Made by a program: the position numbers and the translations under genes
Notes under the pieces: model-generated
What the model was told of the DNA's origin: nothing
The model's database searches: none
The model's input: only the letters and a program-made list of their open reading frames with translations
Shown here: positions 36,127 through 45,279 of the stretch, one piece after another
Position numbering within the stretch: position 1 is the first letter of the stretch
Layout: every line of letters starts with the position of its first letter
Origin: an uncultured Collinsella sp.
Lineage (GTDB): Bacteria > Actinomycetota > Coriobacteriia > Coriobacteriales > Coriobacteriaceae
Length of the DNA stretch: 64,000 nt
Assembly (NCBI GenBank): GCA_900541885.1
Contig: UQKW01000009.1
Location: 1 to 64,000 of the forward strand
Direction: 5' to 3'

Positions 36127-37439
36127 CCCGCATCACCCCGTCCCCGCTCAAGGGCACCGTTCCCGCCATCGCGTCCAAGTCGATGGCGCATCGCCTGATC
36201 ATCTGCGCCGCGCTTGCCAACGGCGAGACGCACGTTACCTGCAACACCACCTGCGCCGACATCGAGGCCACGGTACGTTGCCTCACGGCGCTCGGCGCCC
36301 GCATCGAAACCGTCGAGGACGGCTTCCAGGTCCACCCCACCATGAAGAGCGTTGAGTTTGGCCTGCTCAAGGCCCTTGCCGGCGGCACGCTCGACTGCGG
36401 CGAAAGCGGCTCCACGCTCCGCTTTATGTTGCCCGTCGCCTGCGCGCTGGGCGCAGAAGCAACTTTTGTGGGTCAGGGACGCCTGGGCGCCCGCCCGCTG
36501 TCCCCGCTCTCGGACGAGATCATCGCCGCCGGCTGCGACCTACAGGGTCTGGGCGGTTTTCCGCTCAAGACGAGCGGTCGCATGCGCCCGGGCACCTTTG
36601 TGCTGCCGGGCAACGTAAGCTCGCAGTATATCTCGGGCCTGCTGCTGGCGGCGCCGCTGCTGGCCCAGCCCTCCTGCGTGCAGGTGACCGGCCTCATCGA
36701 GAGCCGTCCCTACATCAACCTGACCATTCAGGCCATGAAGGCCTTCGGCGTCGAGGTCAACGTCGAGCGCATCCCGGCCAAGGACGGACAGCCCGAGGTC
36801 ACGAACTTCCGTGTGAGCAGTGGCTCGTACCGCACGCCCGGTAGCGTGGTCGTCGAGGGTGACTGGTCCAACGCCGCCTTTTGGCTGTGCGCCGGCGCCA
36901 TCGGCACCGACCCCATCACCGTCGAGGGCGTGTCGCTCAGCTCCGCACAGGGCGACCGCAACGTGCTCGCCGCGCTCTCGCGCTTTGGTGCCCGCATCGT
37001 GCGCTCCACCAACGCCGCCACCGTACAGTCCGACAAGCTCGCCGGCTTTGAGATGAGCGCCCACGATATTCCCGACCTGGTGCCCGTTATCTCGGCCGTG
37101 GCTTCGCTGGCGCAGGGCCGCACCTTTATCCGCGATTGCGCACGTCTGCGCATCAAGGAATCCGATCGCCTAGTCACCACCACCCGCGAGCTCACCGCGC
37201 TGGGCGCACAGGTCCGCATTGCCGGCGACGACCTCATCATCAAGGGTGTCGATGCCTTTACCGGCGGCGAGGTCGATTCGCACAACGACCACCGCATCGC
37301 CATGATGGCCGCCATCGCCGCGAGCCGCGCCACCGGCGAGGTCGTGATCCACGGCGCCGAGGCGGTCAACAAGTCCTATCCCGATTTCTTCGACCACTAC
37401 CGCCTGCTGGGCGGCAAGGTCACACTCGAGGAGGAATAG
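36120..37439 (+). CDS. aroA: 5-enolpyruvylshikimate-3-phosphate synthase
   Basis: A 439-residue EPSP synthase. It shows KSMAHRLIICAALANGETHV near the start, the PEP-binding GESGSTLRFMLPVACALGAE, and RLRIKESDRLVTTTRELTAL. The opening motif is KSMAHR rather than the common KSISNR, which is typical of one bacterial subgroup. Joined by overlap to aroB. Confidence 0.95.
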   Translation: MLARITPSPLKGTVPAIASKSMAHRLIICAALANGETHVTCNTTCADIEATVRCLTALGARIETVEDGFQVHPTMKSVEFGLLKALAGGTLDCGESGSTLRFMLPVACALGAEATFVGQGRLGARPLSPLSDEIIAAGCDLQGLGGFPLKTSGRMRPGTFVLPGNVSSQYISGLLLAAPLLAQPSCVQVTGLIESRPYINLTIQAMKAFGVEVNVERIPAKDGQPEVTNFRVSSGSYRTPGSVVVEGDWSNAAFWLCAGAIGTDPITVEGVSLSSAQGDRNVLAALSRFGARIVRSTNAATVQSDKLAGFEMSAHDIPDLVPVISAVASLAQGRTFIRDCARLRIKESDRLVTTTRELTALGAQVRIAGDDLIIKGVDAFTGGEVDSHNDHRIAMMAAIAASRATGEVVIHGAEAVNKSYPDFFDHYRLLGGKVTLEEE

Positions 37440-37440
37440 C

Positions 37441-38538
37441 ATGTCCTCGACCTTTGGCAACGTTTTGCACTTGAGCATCTTCGGCCAGTCGCACTCCCCC
37501 GCTATCGGCTGCTCGCTCGATGGCATTCCGGCAGGTATCGCCGTGGACCAGGAGCAGCTGCAGGCCTTCCTTGACCGTCGCGCCCCCGGTCGCGACGAGA
37601 CCGCAACCAAGCGCCGCGAGGCCGACGCCGCGCACATCATCGCCGGCGTGGTCGATGGACATACCACCGGCGCGCCCATCGCCGCGATTATCGAGAACAC
37701 CAACACGCGCTCCAAGGATTACTCCGAGCTGCGCCGCAAGCCCCGTCCGGGTCATGCGGACTTCCCCGCGCGCGTGAAGTATCACAACATGCACGACGTC
37801 GCCGGCGGCGGACACTTCTCCGGCCGCTTGACGGCGCCCCTGTGTATCGCGGGCGGCATTGCACTGCAGGCGCTCGAAGCCCGCGGCATCAAGGTGATGG
37901 CGCACGTGGCCCAGATCGGCGGCATCTCCGACCTGCCCATGGACGACATGGTCTATCGCGAGACCGACCGCAAGGCGATCCTTACGAACGATCTGCCCTG
38001 CATTGACGCCGCCGCAGCCGGCCGCATGCGCGAGGAGATCCTAGCCGCGCGCGACGAACTCGATAGCATCGGCGGCATCGTGGAGTGCGGCATCTACGGG
38101 CTTCCCGCGGGCATCGGCGACCCCATGTTCGACGGCATCGAGAACCGCATCGCGCAAATCGCCTTTGGCATTCCCGCCGTAAAGGGCGTGGAGTTTGGCA
38201 TGGGCTTTGCCGTCGCCGCCATGCGCGGCAGCGAGAACAACGATCCGTATCGCATCGATGCCGAGACCGGCGAAATCGAGGTCGAGTCCAATAACGCCGG
38301 CGGCATCCTGGGCGGTATTTCGACCGGCGCGCCCGTCATGTGGCGCATGGCCGTAAAGCCGACGCCCTCAATTGGCCGCGAGCAGCAGACCGTAGACATG
38401 GACGCCATGGAAAATGCCGAGCTCTCGGTCCACGGCCGTCACGATCCCTGCATCGTCCCGCGCGCCGTCCCCGTTGCCGAAGCAGCCGCCGCCCTCGCCA
38501 TCTGGGACGCCCTCCTCGAGGACGCCGCCCAGCGCTAA
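37441..38538 (+). CDS. aroC: Chorismate synthase
   Basis: A 365-residue FMN-dependent enzyme that makes chorismate. It has FGQSHSPAIGCSLDGIPAGI at 15-34, GHADFPARVKYHNMHDVAGG and FSGRLTAP. It begins 1 base after the aroA stop. Confidence 0.96.
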   Translation: MSSTFGNVLHLSIFGQSHSPAIGCSLDGIPAGIAVDQEQLQAFLDRRAPGRDETATKRREADAAHIIAGVVDGHTTGAPIAAIIENTNTRSKDYSELRRKPRPGHADFPARVKYHNMHDVAGGGHFSGRLTAPLCIAGGIALQALEARGIKVMAHVAQIGGISDLPMDDMVYRETDRKAILTNDLPCIDAAAAGRMREEILAARDELDSIGGIVECGIYGLPAGIGDPMFDGIENRIAQIAFGIPAVKGVEFGMGFAVAAMRGSENNDPYRIDAETGEIEVESNNAGGILGGISTGAPVMWRMAVKPTPSIGREQQTVDMDAMENAELSVHGRHDPCIVPRAVPVAEAAAALAIWDALLEDAAQR

Positions 38539-38577
38539 CCAGCCCACCCCGGGCAATGATTCACGAAAGGGGTCCCT

Positions 38578-39723
38578 ATGGACCTTGCTGACATCCGCCA
38601 GGCCATCGATGGCATCGACACCACGCTCCTCAACAGCTTTATCGAGCGCATGGACATTGCCACCGAAGTCGCCAAGTCAAAAATCGAGATGGGCAAGGCC
38701 GTCTTCGACCCCGCCCGCGAGCGCTCCAAGCTCAACAACCTCGCCAGCCGCGCGCCCGAGCGCTACGAGGCACAGACCATCGCCCTGTTCCGCCTCCTCA
38801 TGAGCATGAGCAAGGCCGAGCAGCAGCGCTACATCAACGAGCTCAAGGGCATCACGGTGTCGCAAAAGGCCCATGCCACGGCCGCAGCTTTTAACACGCC
38901 CTTCCCCCAGACGGCTACCGTCGCCTGCCAGGGCGTCGAAGGCGCCTACAGCCAGATCGCCGCGTGCAGGCTCTTCGACGTGCCCGATATCGCCTTCTTT
39001 GAGACCTTCGAGGGCGTTATGCGCGCCGTACGCGACGGCTTTTGCGAGTTTGGCGTGCTGCCCATCGAAAACTCAACCGCTGGCTCAGTCAACGCCGTCT
39101 ACGATCTGCTCGCACAGTTCGACTTCCATATCGTGCGCTCGCTGCGCCTCAAGATCGACCACAACCTGCTCGTCAAACCCGGCACCAAGCTCCAAGACGT
39201 GCGCGAGGTCTACAGCCACGGTCAGGCCATCGCGCAGTGCGCTAGCTTTATCGAGTCCCACGACCTGCACGCCACCAAGTACCCTAACACGGCCATGTCG
39301 GCCGAGATGGTCGCCAGCTCCGAGCGTACCGATGTCGCCGCTATCGCCTCGCGCAGCTGTGCCGCGCTGTATGGTATGGAGGTGTTGGAATCCAACATCC
39401 AGGACTCGGACAACAACTACACGCGCTTTGTCGTCATCAGCCGCGAGCCGCGCGTCTACCCCGGCGCCAACCGCACCTCGCTCATGATCACCACGGCCAA
39501 CGAGCCGGGCGCCCTCTACCGCGTGCTCGAGCGCTTCTACGCGCTCAACATCAACCTCATCAAACTCGAGAGCCGTCCCATCCCCGGGCACGACTTTGAG
39601 TTTATGTTCTACTTTGACCTGGACTGCCCCTTTGGCAGCAAGGCACTCGACGACCTGCTCGATTCCATCGACGACGTGTGCGAGAGCTTTACCTACTTTG
39701 GCAGCTACACGGAGGTGCTCTAG
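38578..39723 (+). CDS. pheA: Bifunctional chorismate mutase / prephenate dehydratase
   Basis: A 381-residue fusion. An AroQ-type chorismate mutase spans residues 1 to about 90 (DIRQAIDGIDTTLLNSFIER). A prephenate dehydratase domain (TVACQGVEGAYSQIAACRLF to about residue 290) follows, then a C-terminal ACT domain (TTANEPGALYRVLERFYALN, ESRPIPGHDFEF). The ESRP box binds Phe in feedback-inhibited homologues, so the enzyme is probably Phe-regulated. It supplies prephenate for TyrA and phenylpyruvate for Phe. Confidence 0.95.
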   Translation: MDLADIRQAIDGIDTTLLNSFIERMDIATEVAKSKIEMGKAVFDPARERSKLNNLASRAPERYEAQTIALFRLLMSMSKAEQQRYINELKGITVSQKAHATAAAFNTPFPQTATVACQGVEGAYSQIAACRLFDVPDIAFFETFEGVMRAVRDGFCEFGVLPIENSTAGSVNAVYDLLAQFDFHIVRSLRLKIDHNLLVKPGTKLQDVREVYSHGQAIAQCASFIESHDLHATKYPNTAMSAEMVASSERTDVAAIASRSCAALYGMEVLESNIQDSDNNYTRFVVISREPRVYPGANRTSLMITTANEPGALYRVLERFYALNINLIKLESRPIPGHDFEFMFYFDLDCPFGSKALDDLLDSIDDVCESFTYFGSYTEVL

Positions 39724-40974
39724 ATGACCGATACCGCCGCAACCCGTCCCTATGGCGTGCTGGGCCGCGTGCTGGGCCACAGCTACACCCCGACCATCTA
39801 CAAGGAGCTGGCGGGGCTTGAGTACGTGCGTTTTGAGCGCGAGCCCGAGGACCTCGCGGCCTTTATGAGGGGCGACGAGTGGGAGGGCACCAACGTGACC
39901 ATCCCCTACAAGCGCGCCGTCATGGAGTACCTGGACGAGCTGAGCCCGCTGGCCGAGCGCATGGGCAACGTTAACACCATCACACGCCTGCCCGACGGCC
40001 GCCTGCGCGGTGACAACACTGACTATTTCGGTTTTCAGTGCCTAGTCGAGGAATTGGGCGTAGAGGTTGCCGGCAAGAAGGTCCTCGTCCTCGGTGCCAC
40101 CGGTGGTGCCGGCACCACGGCAAGTATGGTGCTGGGAGACCTGGGCGCCATCGTCGTACCCGTGGGTCGCACGAGCGAGGTCAACTACGGCAACATCGCG
40201 CAGCAGTCCGACGCCGCCCTGCTCGTCAACTGCACGCCTGCCGGCATGTTCCCCAACTGCCCCGACGCGCCCTGCACACTCGAAGGACTCGATGCGCTCG
40301 AAGGCGTCATCGACATTGTCTACAACCCCGCCCGCACGGGTCTGATGTTCGAGGCCGAGCGCCGCGGCATCCCCTACATCGGCGGACTGCTGATGCTCGT
40401 GGCACAGGCGGCACAGGCCGTCGAGCGCTATACCGGCCAGGTCACCCCGCGCGAGCGCATCCTGGACGTAACGGAGCGCTTGTCACGCCGCGAACAGAAC
40501 ATCGCGCTGATCGGCATGCCGGGCTCGGGCAAGACCCGCGTGGGTGAGCAGATTGCCCTGCTCACGGGGCGAGAGCACATCGACCTGGATCGCGCGCTTG
40601 AGGAACGCCTGGGGATGCCCTGCGCCGACTATATCGTCGAGCGCGGCGAGGCGGCCTTCCGCGAGCAGGAAACGGCGGCGCTCTCCGACATCTCCAAGCG
40701 CAGCGGCCTGGTGCTTTCCACCGGCGGTGGCGTGGTCACGCGAGACGAGAACTATCCGCTGCTGCACCAGAACAGCAAAATTGTGATGCTCAACCGCAAG
40801 CTCGAAGAGCTCGCCCACAAGGGCCGCCCCATCACCGCACGCGACGGCATCGATAAGCTCGCGGAACAACGTATGCCACGCTACCGCGCCTGGGCCGACC
40901 ACATCATCGACTCACGCGACTGCGCCGCCAATACCGCCCAAGCCCTCCTCGACACCCTCCCACCCGCTCTCTAA
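39724..40974 (+). CDS. aroEK: Fused shikimate dehydrogenase and shikimate kinase
   Basis: A 416-residue two-domain enzyme. AroE spans residues 1 to about 245: the catalytic Lys is in NVTIPYKRAVMEYL, the Asp in RLRGDNTDYFGF and the Rossmann loop in VLVLGATGGAGTTASMV. AroK spans about 258-416: Walker A IALIGMPGSGKTRVGEQIAL, the acidic HIDLDRALEERLG and the shikimate-binding GGGVVT. These are consecutive steps, so the fusion could channel shikimate. It starts at the base after the pheA stop. No frameshift separates the domains. Confidence 0.93.
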   Translation: MTDTAATRPYGVLGRVLGHSYTPTIYKELAGLEYVRFEREPEDLAAFMRGDEWEGTNVTIPYKRAVMEYLDELSPLAERMGNVNTITRLPDGRLRGDNTDYFGFQCLVEELGVEVAGKKVLVLGATGGAGTTASMVLGDLGAIVVPVGRTSEVNYGNIAQQSDAALLVNCTPAGMFPNCPDAPCTLEGLDALEGVIDIVYNPARTGLMFEAERRGIPYIGGLLMLVAQAAQAVERYTGQVTPRERILDVTERLSRREQNIALIGMPGSGKTRVGEQIALLTGREHIDLDRALEERLGMPCADYIVERGEAAFREQETAALSDISKRSGLVLSTGGGVVTRDENYPLLHQNSKIVMLNRKLEELAHKGRPITARDGIDKLAEQRMPRYRAWADHIIDSRDCAANTAQALLDTLPPAL

Positions 40975-40976
40975 AA

Positions 40977-41015
40977 AAACCACCACAAAGGGGACAGGCA
41001 CCTTTGTGGTGGTTT
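40977..41015. repeat. Palindromic hairpin with internal ggggacaggcacc
   Basis: aaaccaccacaaag and ctttgtggtggttt are perfect 14-bp arms around gggacaggcac. It lies between aroEK and aroQ. It has the look of a second REP family, different from the one near 12 kb, and could stop or pause transcription in either direction since runs of A and T flank it. Confidence 0.6.
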
Positions 41016-41037
41016 CTCGACTGCAAAGGAAGCAACC

Positions 41038-41475
41038 ATGAAAGCACTCGTCATCAACGGCCCCAACCTCAACATGCTCGGCATTCGCGAGCCGGGCATC
41101 TATGGCAGCGACAACTACGACCGCTTAGTGCAGATCTGCCAGGAAGCGGGCGCCGCACAGGGCTTCGACGAGGTCGAGGTCTTCCAGTCCAACCACGAGG
41201 GCAACATCGTCGACAAGATCCAGGAGGCCTACGGCAAGGTCGACGGCATCGTCATCAACCCGGCTGCCTACACGCATACGAGCGTGGCGATCCTCGACGC
41301 CCTCAAGGCCGTTGCCATCCCTGCCGTCGAGGTGCACATCAGCGCCGTAGAGACGCGCGAAGACTTCCGCCAGGTGAGCTACGCCCGCCTAGCCTGCTTC
41401 GCCACCATCACCGGCGAGGGCCTGCAAGGCTACGCCCACGCGCTGGAGCTGCTGAGGGAACGTCTCGAAAAGTAG
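41038..41475 (+). CDS. aroQ: 3-dehydroquinate dehydratase, type II
   Basis: A 145-residue dodecameric dehydratase. MKALVINGPNLNMLGIREPG is followed by the catalytic Tyr in GIYG, then QSNHEGNIVDKI and the His in VEVHIS. It completes the shikimate steps in this block. It is separated from aroEK by the palindrome and has a good upstream purine-rich site. Confidence 0.95.
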   Translation: MKALVINGPNLNMLGIREPGIYGSDNYDRLVQICQEAGAAQGFDEVEVFQSNHEGNIVDKIQEAYGKVDGIVINPAAYTHTSVAILDALKAVAIPAVEVHISAVETREDFRQVSYARLACFATITGEGLQGYAHALELLRERLEK

Positions 41476-41520
41476 CCTCGCGAGCAAATCCATCAACGCG
41501 ATTCACACGCTAATAATGCC

Positions 41521-41556
41521 AGTGCCGCCAGCAGCAACCTCGCTACTGGCGGCACT
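41521..41556 (+). terminator. Terminator after aroQ
   Basis: agtgccgccag and ctggcggcact form an 11-bp stem with a 14-base loop followed by ttatta. It is placed between aroQ and the next gene. Confidence 0.7.
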
Positions 41557-41605
41557 TTATTACTGGCATATAATCATTGCAGTCACACAACGTCTGGAGA
41601 CGCGC

Positions 41606-42055
41606 ATGTTAAGCATCCATCTGGGGGATTACCCCGGTTCCATCTACGATACCGAAACCTATTTTAGGAACTCATACTTGGACTCATGGTTCGAAGACCC
41701 TATGGCCGCACAGATTATTAAAAGCGTGGACGGATCAGAGCTCATCGGTCCCCACAACATCGTAAGCAAACAGCTGGGCTCGATCACCCCACTCGAACTG
41801 TCCGGCGGCGTTAAGACGCTGCTGCTGGTGCGCAATCTCCCAAATATGGTGTTCAACGCATCCACCTGCGGAGACAACTGTGCCCGCTGGCTACTCAAGA
41901 TCGGCAAAGAGCAGGATGTGATGGTGACCTTATACCACATCATGAAATTCCCCTGGAAGAGCTTTGAAATCCGCGTTGAAAACGATGGCCGCATCGTCAG
42001 AAACATGCAGGAGTTTGTCGGCGCCACGAATGACTTTTTGGATGTTGATGAGTAA
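41606..42055 (+). CDS. DUF4869-like protein, first copy
   Basis: A 149-residue soluble protein. MLSIHLGDYPGSIYDTETYF, then a conserved middle (LSGGVKTLLLVRNLPNMVFN, STCGDNCARWLLKIG). The start is ATG 41606 (ctggag 7 bases upstream), not the earlier in-frame ATG at 41516. It is clearly homologous to the protein at 49701-50138. I recall this pattern as DUF4869, a family of unknown function. Its stop and the next start share one base, so it is coupled to the ATPase gene downstream. Confidence 0.65.
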   Translation: MLSIHLGDYPGSIYDTETYFRNSYLDSWFEDPMAAQIIKSVDGSELIGPHNIVSKQLGSITPLELSGGVKTLLLVRNLPNMVFNASTCGDNCARWLLKIGKEQDVMVTLYHIMKFPWKSFEIRVENDGRIVRNMQEFVGATNDFLDVDE

Positions 42056-43056
42056 TGAAGGGAACGCATACCGTTGTCGTAGAGCGTGCAAAGGTCAAAT
42101 ACACACTCACGTTTAAGCGCAATATTTCCTTTATACGCGGCAACAGCGGAACGGGTAAAACGACGCTCATCTCGATGATTCGCGACTACAACGACCGAGG
42201 ACCGGAAAGCGGCGTTGCACTCAGTTGCGACGTGCCTTGCGAAACGCTTTCCGGCAGACGCTGGGAGCGCGAGCTATCGATCATCGAAGATTCAATCGTC
42301 TTTCTAGATGAGGGTAACGAGTTTATCTACTCAAAGGACTTCGCCAAAGCCGTCAACGGCTCGTCCAACTATTTTGTTCTGATATCTCGTCGCGATGCCA
42401 ACGAGCTCCCCTACAGCGTTGATGAGATCCTGAAGCTAGTCAACACGACAAGTAAAACAATCAATGGCCGCAAGAGCGACAGGCGCTTCTACTCGGTGAC
42501 CAAGCCGCTATATGACCACACGGCAAGTATGCTGTATCAGGATCTAAATGTTGGATTCGAGGTACCCGACGCCGTAGTTGTCGAGGATAGCAAATCTGGC
42601 TATCAATTCTACGACGCTCTTTGCAACCGACTCGGGATCCCCTGCTATACCGCCACCGGCGTTGCGAATCTAAAACGTACGATTCACGAATGTCCCGAGC
42701 AAAACATCCTTGCTATTGGAGACGGAGCAGCATTTGGTCCCTACATCGAAAAGGTGCTCGGACAGCGCGTTTACAAGAACGTACGCTTGTTCCTCCCCGA
42801 ATCATTCGAGTGGACACTCCTGCAATCTGGCCTCATTCCCAGTAACGATATCTTAAAAATCCTCGAGGATCCCTCAAGCTATATCGAAAGCCGCGACTAC
42901 CTGAGCTGGGAGCGGTTCTTCACCGATGTGTTGATCAAATACTCGGCAGACACTCGCTACGCCTACAGAAAGGTAAAGCTCAATGAGCAGTACCTGAGGC
43001 CGCAGGCGATGAATGCAGTTGCGAACGTCTTGCCCGAGTGCCTGAAGGCAGACTAG
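42055..43056 (+). CDS. Compact P-loop ATPase, partner of the DUF4869-like protein
   Basis: A 333-residue protein with Walker A in FIRGNSGTGKTTLISMIRDY (about 30-49) and a Walker B-like SIVFLDEGNEFI near residue 83-94, followed by a sensor-like NYFVLISRRD. A second alpha/beta unit in the later half has VVVEDSKSGYQFYDAL and ILAIGDGAAFGPY, which weakly resembles a TOPRIM fold as in OLD-type nucleases. That assignment is tentative. Translational coupling to the upstream gene suggests a two-protein module. Candidate roles are phage defence or a toxin-antitoxin pair; neither is shown. Confidence 0.55.
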   Translation: MKGTHTVVVERAKVKYTLTFKRNISFIRGNSGTGKTTLISMIRDYNDRGPESGVALSCDVPCETLSGRRWERELSIIEDSIVFLDEGNEFIYSKDFAKAVNGSSNYFVLISRRDANELPYSVDEILKLVNTTSKTINGRKSDRRFYSVTKPLYDHTASMLYQDLNVGFEVPDAVVVEDSKSGYQFYDALCNRLGIPCYTATGVANLKRTIHECPEQNILAIGDGAAFGPYIEKVLGQRVYKNVRLFLPESFEWTLLQSGLIPSNDILKILEDPSSYIESRDYLSWERFFTDVLIKYSADTRYAYRKVKLNEQYLRPQAMNAVANVLPECLKAD

Positions 43057-43060
43057 ATAC

Positions 43061-43094
43061 AGCGGGGAGGGCCAAGTTGGTCCTCCCCGCTTTT
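43061..43094 (+). terminator. Terminator after the DUF4869-ATPase pair
   Basis: agcggggagg and cctccccgct form a 10-bp stem followed by TTTT, 5 bases after the stop codon. Confidence 0.9.
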
Positions 43095-43095
43095 G

Positions 43096-43345
43096 TTACG
43101 CCTTCTTGATCACGTACGCCAATCCAATATCGCAGGCACAGCGTACGATTGACGCGAAGAACCACGATGCTGGCAGCGTCATAAGCAGAGGCTTGCTCAC
43201 GCTCGGCTCCAGCCCCCTTTGGCGCGCCGTATAACCAATCCACATCAGCAGCACAATAGCAGCTCACGCCACGGCTTCGGCCTAAACGTATACCCGGCAA
43301 GAACAAAGAACACCGGCATGTGAAAAAGCCCAGACCACCAAGCGG
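43096..43345 (-). pseudogene. Remnant of an acyltransferase-3 family membrane protein
   Basis: Read on the minus strand, one frame gives LFHMPVFFVLAGYTFRPKPW, the hallmark of acyltransferase-3 (OafA/WecH-type) proteins. Within a few codons the frame hits a stop, and a shifted frame continues as AIVLLMWIGYTARQRGLEPS to a stop at 43096. A full protein would be about 330 residues, so this is a broken, internally deleted and frameshifted copy. It lies at the edge of the polysaccharide region, where sugar O-acetylases are common. Confidence 0.55.
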
Positions 43346-43363
43346 TCCGGGCTTAATAAACGA

Positions 43364-43440
43364 TGGTGCTCCATGGCGGATTCGAACCGTCGACCTTGGG
43401 ATTAGAAGTCCCCTGCTCTATCCAACTGAGCTAATGGAGC
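43364..43440 (-). tRNA. tRNA-Arg (TCT)
   Basis: A 77-base cloverleaf on the minus strand with encoded CCA: acceptor gctccat/atggagc, D arm gctc/gagc, anticodon loop ctTCTaa, and a T loop ttcgaat. One mismatch in the anticodon stem and one in the T stem are apparent. It reads AGA codons. Confidence 0.93.
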
Positions 43441-43494
43441 AAATAACCACACGCCCAAGCAAGCGCAAGCCTGTCGGGCGCAAGTAATTATAAC

Positions 43495-44265
43495 CTAGTT
43501 GAACTGCTCGCGATACGCCTTGCAGACCTCATCGACCGGGCCGTCCATGCGAAGGTCACCCTTCTCAATCCAAACGGCACGCTGGCAGATGCGCTCAACC
43601 TGCTCCATGGAGTGCGAAACGAACAGAACCGTCACGTCACCGCTCTGGATAAAGTGCTGAATGCGAGCCTCACACTTCTGCTGGAAGAACACATCACCGA
43701 CGGACAGCGTCTCGTCAACGATAAGAATATCGGGCTCGGTAATCGTCGCGATTGCAAAGGCGATACGCGCCACCATGCCCGAGGAGAAGTTCTTAAGCGG
43801 CATATCGACAAAGTTCTGAAGCTCAGCGAACTCAATAATGCCGTCAAAGTTGGCGTCGATGAACTCCTTGGTATAGCCGAGCAGGGCGCCGTTCAGATAG
43901 ATGTTCTCGCGGGCGGTCAACTCGGGGTCAAAACCGGCACCAAGCTCAATCAGCGGCGCAATGTTACCGTGCACCTTAACGCTGCCCTCGCTAGGCTCAA
44001 GCACACCGGCGATAATCTTGAGCATCGTAGACTTACCGGAACCATTGGTGCCAACCAGACCGACAACTTCGCCGCGATGAATATCGAACGAGATGTGCTT
44101 AAGCGCTCTAAACTCCTCAAAGAACAGCTCGTGCTTGGCAAGCTTGATGAAGTACTCCTTGAGGTTGGTCAGCGACTCGGACGCCATGTTAAAGATCATG
44201 GTGACGTCGTCGACCTCGACAGCCAGAGGCTGCTCGCTGTAATCAACAACAGATTCAGTCATCAC
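43495..44265 (-). CDS. Polysaccharide ABC exporter, ATP-binding subunit
   Basis: A 256-residue ATPase of the Wzt/TagH group. Walker A is in VGLVGTNGSGKSTMLKIIAG, the signature region reads NFSSGMVARIAFA and Walker B ILIVDETLSVGD. The stretch PLIELGAGFDPELTARENIY is specific to polysaccharide exporters. There is no C-terminal carbohydrate-binding domain, so it lacks the Wzt-type substrate check. It lies 8 bases after its permease and probably moves lipid-linked glycan across the membrane. Confidence 0.93.
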   Translation of the reverse strand: MMTESVVDYSEQPLAVEVDDVTMIFNMASESLTNLKEYFIKLAKHELFFEEFRALKHISFDIHRGEVVGLVGTNGSGKSTMLKIIAGVLEPSEGSVKVHGNIAPLIELGAGFDPELTARENIYLNGALLGYTKEFIDANFDGIIEFAELQNFVDMPLKNFSSGMVARIAFAIATITEPDILIVDETLSVGDVFFQQKCEARIQHFIQSGDVTVLFVSHSMEQVERICQRAVWIEKGDLRMDGPVDEVCKAYREQFN

Positions 44266-44273
44266 AGCACTCC

Positions 44274-45119
44274 TTAGATGTAGAGGATAAATTTGCGCTC
44301 GGACTTATGGAACACGGTATAGCCAATAATAAGCGCAAGAACCGCCCAAGCGACGCACATACCAAACGTCATAAGCGAGGGCGTAGTCTGGAACAGGAAG
44401 ATATCGCGCATAAACTGCAGGTAGTTGAACATGGGGTTCGCATACATCAAGATACGCACGAGATGCGGCATTTGCGCAATATAGTCAGTCGTCCAGAAGA
44501 TGGGCGTAATGTAAGTCCACGCCGTAATGACGACGCTCCACAGATGCATAACGTCGCGGAAGAAGACCGTAAGGGCAGAGAGCATCATGCCCAGGCCCAT
44601 GCAGAAGCACATAAGCAGCAGCAGGCAAACCGGCAACAGAATCAGGTGCCAAGAAGGCATAACGCGGAACCACAGCATGACGATGGCGACGGCGACCAGC
44701 GAGAAGGCAAAGTTGACCAGCGAGAAGAGCACCTTCTGCACCGGGAAAACCCAGCGGTGCACCTTAACCTTCTTGAGCAGAGGGGCAGCGCCCACGATCG
44801 ACGTCAGGGCCTGGTTAGTAGACTCAGACATGACGGCAAAGGTGATGTTACCCACGATCAAGTACAGCGGGTACATCTCGGGCGTCATTGAGCCATTGCG
44901 GCCCTGGCCAAAAATCGTCGAGAACACGATGGCCATGACGATCATCATCAGCAGCGGGTTGAGCACCGACCATGCGACGCCCAGAACGCTACGGCGATAC
45001 TTGATCTTAAAATCCTTGGTAACCAGCTGACGAAGGATAAACGCGTCCTTCTCAAATTCGTTCTTAGCAAACGTCGCAGGCAGACTGCGAGTTTCTTGTT
45101 GCTTTGTCTGATCCGACAC
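44274..45119 (-). CDS. Polysaccharide ABC exporter, permease subunit
   Basis: A 281-residue ABC-2 permease (Wzm/TagG type) with six membrane helices and the family segment DFKIKYRRSVLGVAWSVLNP early. GTG 45119 is chosen over the longer frame because AAGGAG lies 8 bases upstream. It pairs with the ATPase gene directly downstream. Confidence 0.9.
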   Translation of the reverse strand: MSDQTKQQETRSLPATFAKNEFEKDAFILRQLVTKDFKIKYRRSVLGVAWSVLNPLLMMIVMAIVFSTIFGQGRNGSMTPEMYPLYLIVGNITFAVMSESTNQALTSIVGAAPLLKKVKVHRWVFPVQKVLFSLVNFAFSLVAVAIVMLWFRVMPSWHLILLPVCLLLLMCFCMGLGMMLSALTVFFRDVMHLWSVVITAWTYITPIFWTTDYIAQMPHLVRILMYANPMFNYLQFMRDIFLFQTTPSLMTFGMCVAWAVLALIIGYTVFHKSERKFILYI

Positions 45120-45279
45120 GGATGCAACTCCTTTACTCGTAATCGTTGACAAACGAACAGTATAGACCCGACGGCCATGCAAACGATTCGCGCAACAAAA
45201 CTGGAGAACTAACCCACATCTTAGGATGCCAGGCCCAAACGGCTATACTTTCTAGGATTGAATGTATAAGGAGCATTAA

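Noticed and set aside
42980..43306. 108-codon minus-strand frame near the terminator
   Set aside because: Runs across the end of the ATPase gene and the terminator; the coding-like signal there is in other frames (acyltransferase remnant).
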